Assembly (NCBI GenBank): GCA_949292775.1
Contig: CASFBL010000018.1
Coordinates: 1 to 41,682, forward strand
DNA from: an uncultured Eubacteriales bacterium
GTDB lineage: Bacteria > Bacillota > Clostridia > Oscillospirales > Acutalibacteraceae
Direction of reading: 5' to 3'
DNA: 41,682 bases
Under the pieces are notes generated by a model. That model saw only the letters and a program-made list of their open reading frames with translations, was not told where the DNA came from and made no database searches. This document shows positions 39,482-41,682 of the stretch, in pieces. Within the stretch, counting starts at the first letter, position 1. Every line of letters starts with the position of its first letter. Position numbers and translations under genes: made by a program.

Positions 39482-39945
39482 TTAACCCTCCCCTTTGTTC
39501 AAGTAAGCCGAAAGCGCTTTTTGCAGTCTTTCGGCGTCTGTATCAGGAAGCTGCAAATAAACGGTTTTGTTCGGGAAACTGAGCCGATACACAGGCACAT
39601 CGCCGAATAAACTCCAACTCCATTTTGTAAACACGGGAAGCGCCTCTACCACTTGGCTTTCCAGCCGCGTAAATTCGAGAACCTGCGCAATCGGGCATTT
39701 CAAATGGATTCTGCTCATATAACGAACAGAGATTGTATCGTTTTCCACCATGACACGCTGCGGGCAAGCAGACCGTAAAGCAAATACGCCCAAATCACAG
39801 CGAGTACAATCACCATTACGGAAGGCAGAAATTCATCGCCGGAGAATGCAATATAAATATAGATATAAACAGGAAAAATAGCCAGGAGCAGAAGAGGGAG
39901 AAGAATATCCGTTTTCTTTTTCTTTAAGTGAATCTGAAAACACAT
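39482..39945 (-). pseudogene. Two-helix plus PH-like membrane protein, frameshifted (cluster member 1)
   Basis: Two overlapping frames fit one gene. The first (ATG 39945, after AAAGGAGTGTGCAGA) encodes MCFQIHLKKKK and two membrane helices (LLPLLLLAIFPVYIYIYIAF, VMVIVLAVIWAYLLYGLLA). The second encodes the rest of a PH-like domain, VENDTISVRYMSRIHLKCP to LSAYLNKGEG. The reading shifts by one base at about 39750-39765, and the second frame has no ribosome site of its own. This two-helix then PH-like order is common in small Firmicute membrane proteins, so a one-base loss (or sequencing error) is likelier than two genes. Confidence 0.65.
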
Positions 39946-39983
39946 TCTGCACACTCCTTTCAAGCGCTGTTGCCGAAAAGCAC

Positions 39984-40014
39984 AAAGGCGCCGAACCCGT
40001 TTGGGGCTCGACGC
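39984..40014 (-). promoter_or_regulatory. Strong stem-loop in the leader of the membrane-protein cluster
   Basis: In minus-strand RNA AGGCGUCGAGCCC pairs with GGGUUCGGCGCCU (13 bp, two G-U) around CAAAC, followed by UUUGUG. It lies between the promoter at 40074-40103 and the first start codon at 39945. It could be a partial terminator, hence attenuation, or a stabiliser. Confidence 0.55.
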
Positions 40015-40073
40015 CTGCTGATTGGTTTTTGCTATGCAGTTGTCCCTCTTGTTTCGCCCCTTTTTATGGTTTC

Positions 40074-40103
40074 ACTATACCATAGTGGGAAACGCTGTGT
40101 CAA
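40074..40103 (-). promoter_or_regulatory. Promoter of the membrane-protein cluster
   Basis: On the minus strand TTGACA (40103-40098), 18 bp, TATAGT (40079-40074). It gives a leader of about 120 bases before the first gene. Confidence 0.75.
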
Positions 40104-40109
40104 GCGATG

Positions 40110-40620
40110 TGGGGTTTTGTCGCTTGAGGATTTGAAGCGGCCAATTCAAAAGTTAAGCTGACCCCCCGTTAAAACAACGGTGGGATGCTGATTGACATCT
40201 CCATAGGATTGTTTTATCTCCTCCGTGAGGATTTCTCACAGCCGCCCTCATTGCCTGCGACGGTTTTATCACGCTCGGACTGTGACTGGGCGGAAGTATC
40301 ATTATCCCTACTGTAAGTTCCTCGCTCTTTAGCGTGATCATCGTTATTTCTCTAACTATCGTCTTGTTTCTGCTCGCGCCTTTCTATTTGGGCAACTTTC
40401 AGACTTTTGCGAAGCACCCGCGGTTTGTATTCCCGATAGGGAACAGGCAGTCTTGGCGGGACGGTTAGAATAGCTCGCTTACAGCGGAATGTCACCATTG
40501 CTTGCTATTAAATTGTCAAGGTGCGATATTTTATGATGTAATTTGAGATTTGATGTGCTCGTTGCGGCTTTGTTTGGCAACGACATAAGTTCTCTCGTCC
40601 TTACATCAAGTATTATAATA
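40110..40620. other. Gene-free structured stretch, possibly a multicopy element
   Basis: About 500 bases contain no gene I can support. There are hairpins (CCCACCGTT/AACGGGGGG at 40161-40184; TCCTC-CGT-GAGGA at 40219-40231). On the minus strand two short overlapping frames are open: 40479-40586 (35 codons, from ATG after GGACGAGAGAACTT, with a TATAAT at 40612-40617) and 40352-40498 (48 codons). The second continues after one TAG to 40214. On the plus strand a hydrophobic frame ends at about 40468. Several open frames over the same DNA suggest conservation of the nucleotide sequence itself, or a decayed repeat, rather than a protein gene. Confidence 0.35.
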
Positions 40621-40788
40621 GCAGATTGTTTTGTATATCGCAAATGTGCGAATTTTTGAGTTGTATATTTTTAAAAACACAAATAAATATCCGCCGGCTA
40701 AGCCGGCGGTTTTTCTTATGCGGGTATAACCCGCTGTTACTGGCAGCCGTTGCAATGGCTGATACGGTCTGACACTTGCAAAAGATTG

Positions 40789-41246
40789 TTACTTGCTACC
40801 CTTGTAAGGGTCTTCGTATTCTCTAAAACTTATTTGATCTTGCAGTTTGTCTTCTTCCAATTGATTTTTGATGTACTCGGCGATCTTTTTGGTGTTTTTG
40901 CCTGATGTATCTACATAATACCCTCTACACCAAAAAGATCTATTTCCATGCTTGTATTTCAAGTTTGCATGTCTTTCGTGTATTATCAAACTGCTTTTTC
41001 CTTTCAGAAATCCCATGAAACTTGATACACTCATTTTCGGCGGTATTTCCACCAACATATGTATGTGGTCTGGGCAGACCTCCGCCTCGATTATGTTTAC
41101 TCCTTTCCATCCGCACAATTCTCTCAGTATTTTTCCTATTTCTTCTCTTTTTTCTCCGTAAAATATTTTCCTTCTGTACTTGGTGCAAACACTATGTGAT
41201 ATTTGCAATTCCATGTCGTATGTGCTAAACTCCTATTGTCATTCAT
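40789..41246 (-). pseudogene. tnpA: IS200/IS605-family TnpA (Y1 transposase), one-base frameshift
   Basis: TnpA is a HUH-type single-strand transposase. The His-hydrophobic-His is in PDHIHML and the catalytic Tyr in IAEYIKNQ. The native start is ATG 41246 (AAAAGGAGGACATTCAA before it), giving MNDNRSLAHTTWNCKYHIVFAP. There the frame breaks: the DNA reads CCAAGTAC, where one more A (CCAAAGTAC) would give the expected KYRRK and join the long downstream frame. The break is at about 41180-41183. The downstream part could start only at an internal ATG without a ribosome site. The 151-codon restored length is normal. Confidence 0.85.
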
Positions 41247-41255
41247 TTGAATGTC

Positions 41256-41313
41256 CTCCTTTTGGTGTTCCTTGCTGTTGCCAGACCGCAAGTCTATTTT
41301 ACACCAAAAGGAG
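41256..41313 (-). promoter_or_regulatory. Ribosome-site-sequestering stem in the tnpA leader
   Basis: CTCCTTTTGGTG (41256-41267) and CACCAAAAGGAG (41302-41313) form a perfect 12-bp inverted repeat with a 34-base loop. In tnpA mRNA it buries AAAAGGAGG. Bacterial IS200 is known to block its own translation by such a leader structure. Confidence 0.75.
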
Positions 41314-41386
41314 TTTTTCCTTTCTTCCCATCGCTAAAGCTTTTTCCGCTCCACCGACACAGTCGGTGGTTGTTTGCACAATGCAA

Positions 41387-41424
41387 AAACGGCAGACAAG
41401 TTTTTAGCGACTTGTCTGCCGTTT
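41387..41424 (-). terminator. Hairpin between the IS and the tRNA fragment
   Basis: AAACGGCAGACAAG / CTTGTCTGCCGTTT, a perfect 14-bp stem with a 10-base loop. The minus strand continues with TTTGC, making it terminator-like. The gene it once ended is not visible. Confidence 0.6.
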
Positions 41425-41527
41425 GAAGCAGTTGTTCTGTTGTACGGGAGTTCAATTCTATCCGCAAAGCAAAAACATCCGTTTTATATCTACAAATATG
41501 CGCCTTGAAATCCCGGCGTTTGGGTAG

Positions 41528-41554
41528 CAAAAAACCCCGATAAAATCGGGGTTT
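41528..41554 (-). terminator. Intrinsic terminator downstream of the tRNA-Ser fragment
   Basis: AAACCCCGAT-TTT-ATCGGGGTTT followed by TTTTTT-like sequence on the minus strand, about 33 bases after the tRNA 3' end: the normal place for a tRNA gene terminator. Confidence 0.85.
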
Positions 41555-41586
41555 ATACGGAACATATCTTTTTTATGTTCCTGTTA

Positions 41587-41643
41587 TGGCGGAAGCGGTG
41601 GGATTCGAACCCACGAGCCCGTGAAGGCTACCTGATTTCGAGT
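41587..41643 (-). tRNA. 3' part of a tRNA-Ser(CGA) gene; probable attachment-site scar
   Basis: Minus strand: the sequence from the anticodon loop (CTCGAAA, anticodon CGA) and the 3' anticodon stem TCAGG is followed by a long variable arm (AGCC...GGGCT). The T arm GTGGG-TTCGAAT-CCCAC and the acceptor strand CGCTTCC-G-CCA complete it. The 5' half is absent: the expected CCTGA before the loop and an acceptor GGAAGCG about 90 bases away are replaced by unrelated sequence from about 41644. Identity starts at the anticodon loop, where tyrosine integrases commonly cross over. Genuine tRNA function from this copy is impossible; the intact gene should be at the far end of the element. Confidence 0.82.
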
Positions 41644-41682
41644 TTTATCGCCGTCTGTTACTTACATGGTTTCTCCTGTCAG

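Larger units (their letters stand above)
40685..41375 (-). mobile_element. IS200-type insertion sequence with subterminal hairpins
   Basis: Around the tnpA gene lie perfect hairpins CCGCCGGC-TAA-GCCGGCGG (40691-40709, right end) and CCACCGAC-ACA-GTCGGTGG (41351-41369, left end). This is the layout of IS200/IS605 elements, which have subterminal stem-loops and no terminal inverted repeats. Two further small hairpins (40720-40734, 40744-40761) follow tnpA. The total of about 690 bp fits IS200. The exact cleavage sites are not determined. Confidence 0.75.

Noticed and set aside
41170-41190. Programmed frameshift in tnpA
   Set aside because: There is no X-XXY-YYZ slippery heptamer or downstream structure; a simple loss of one A explains it better.
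41294-41530. Open frame of 78 codons between the IS and the tRNA fragment
   Set aside because: It spans the IS end and two hairpins and has no ribosome site.
1-41682. CRISPR array or riboswitch
   Set aside because: No regularly spaced repeats were seen. No intergenic region matched a riboswitch core I know; the leaders with hairpins are short and lack recognisable aptamer motifs.
41662-41682. C-terminal codons of an integrase (LTGETM then stop) on the minus strand
   Set aside because: Only six codons are inside the window, too few to support a gene call.

Overview
The window reads as a chromosomal segment of a Gram-positive, low-to-mid GC anaerobe of the Clostridia, probably an Oscillospiraceae/Ruminococcaceae-like lineage. 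This rests on the gene order of the division and cell-wall (dcw) cluster, an [FeFe]-hydrogenase-like protein, sigma-A-type promoters (TTGaca-17-TAtaaT), strong AGGAGG ribosome sites, frequent TTG/GTG starts, a CIRCE heat-shock operator and a MurE carrying the meso-diaminopimelate motif. The species cannot be named from the sequence alone.

Layout. 1-6004 (minus strand): mraZ-rsmH-ftsL-like-PBP-murE-murF, driven by a clear promoter whose start region carries four 7-bp boxes of the kind MraZ binds. 6180-6539: a truncated TrkH/KtrB potassium-transporter remnant. 6685-11285 (plus): a tightly overlapping six-gene operon (DRTGG protein, RsbW-like ATPase, [FeFe]-hydrogenase-like protein without the proton-relay cysteine, amidohydrolase, second DRTGG protein, PHP phosphoesterase) that looks like a redox or H2-sensing signalling module. 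11299-17825: an SDR enzyme with a C-terminal zinc ribbon, a membrane-anchored secreted protein, a TetR regulator with a probable Mn(II) cation-diffusion exporter, a PRPP-synthetase-like enzyme and an Hsp20 chaperone with CIRCE. 18029-21545: thioredoxin, then a GntR/YtrA-ABC transporter operon whose ATPase gene is split by a 1,025-bp insertion carrying a P-loop kinase. 21560-30584: two MATE exporters (one with a terminator-like leader), a sirtuin, a BilS-like flavodoxin, a small membrane protein, a FliB-type methylase, an acyltransferase, a zinc alcohol dehydrogenase and a GNAT-MATE operon. 30696-34710: a 914-residue SF1 helicase with a C-terminal nuclease-like region, and an EamA permease under a CsoR-type repressor with a perfect 29-bp operator. 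34802-40103: a minus-strand run of seven unrecognised membrane-anchored proteins behind one strong promoter and a structured leader; the first gene is frameshifted.

The right end (40110-41682) is mobile or repetitive: a structured, possibly multicopy stretch, an IS200-type element with a one-base frameshift in tnpA, and the 3' part of a tRNA-Ser(CGA) gene without its 5' half. That is the usual scar of an integrated element, which would begin at about 41644 and continue beyond the window. Neighbouring genes are mostly convergent pairs separated by bidirectional terminators or divergent pairs with facing promoters, so most transcription units can be delimited directly from the sequence.
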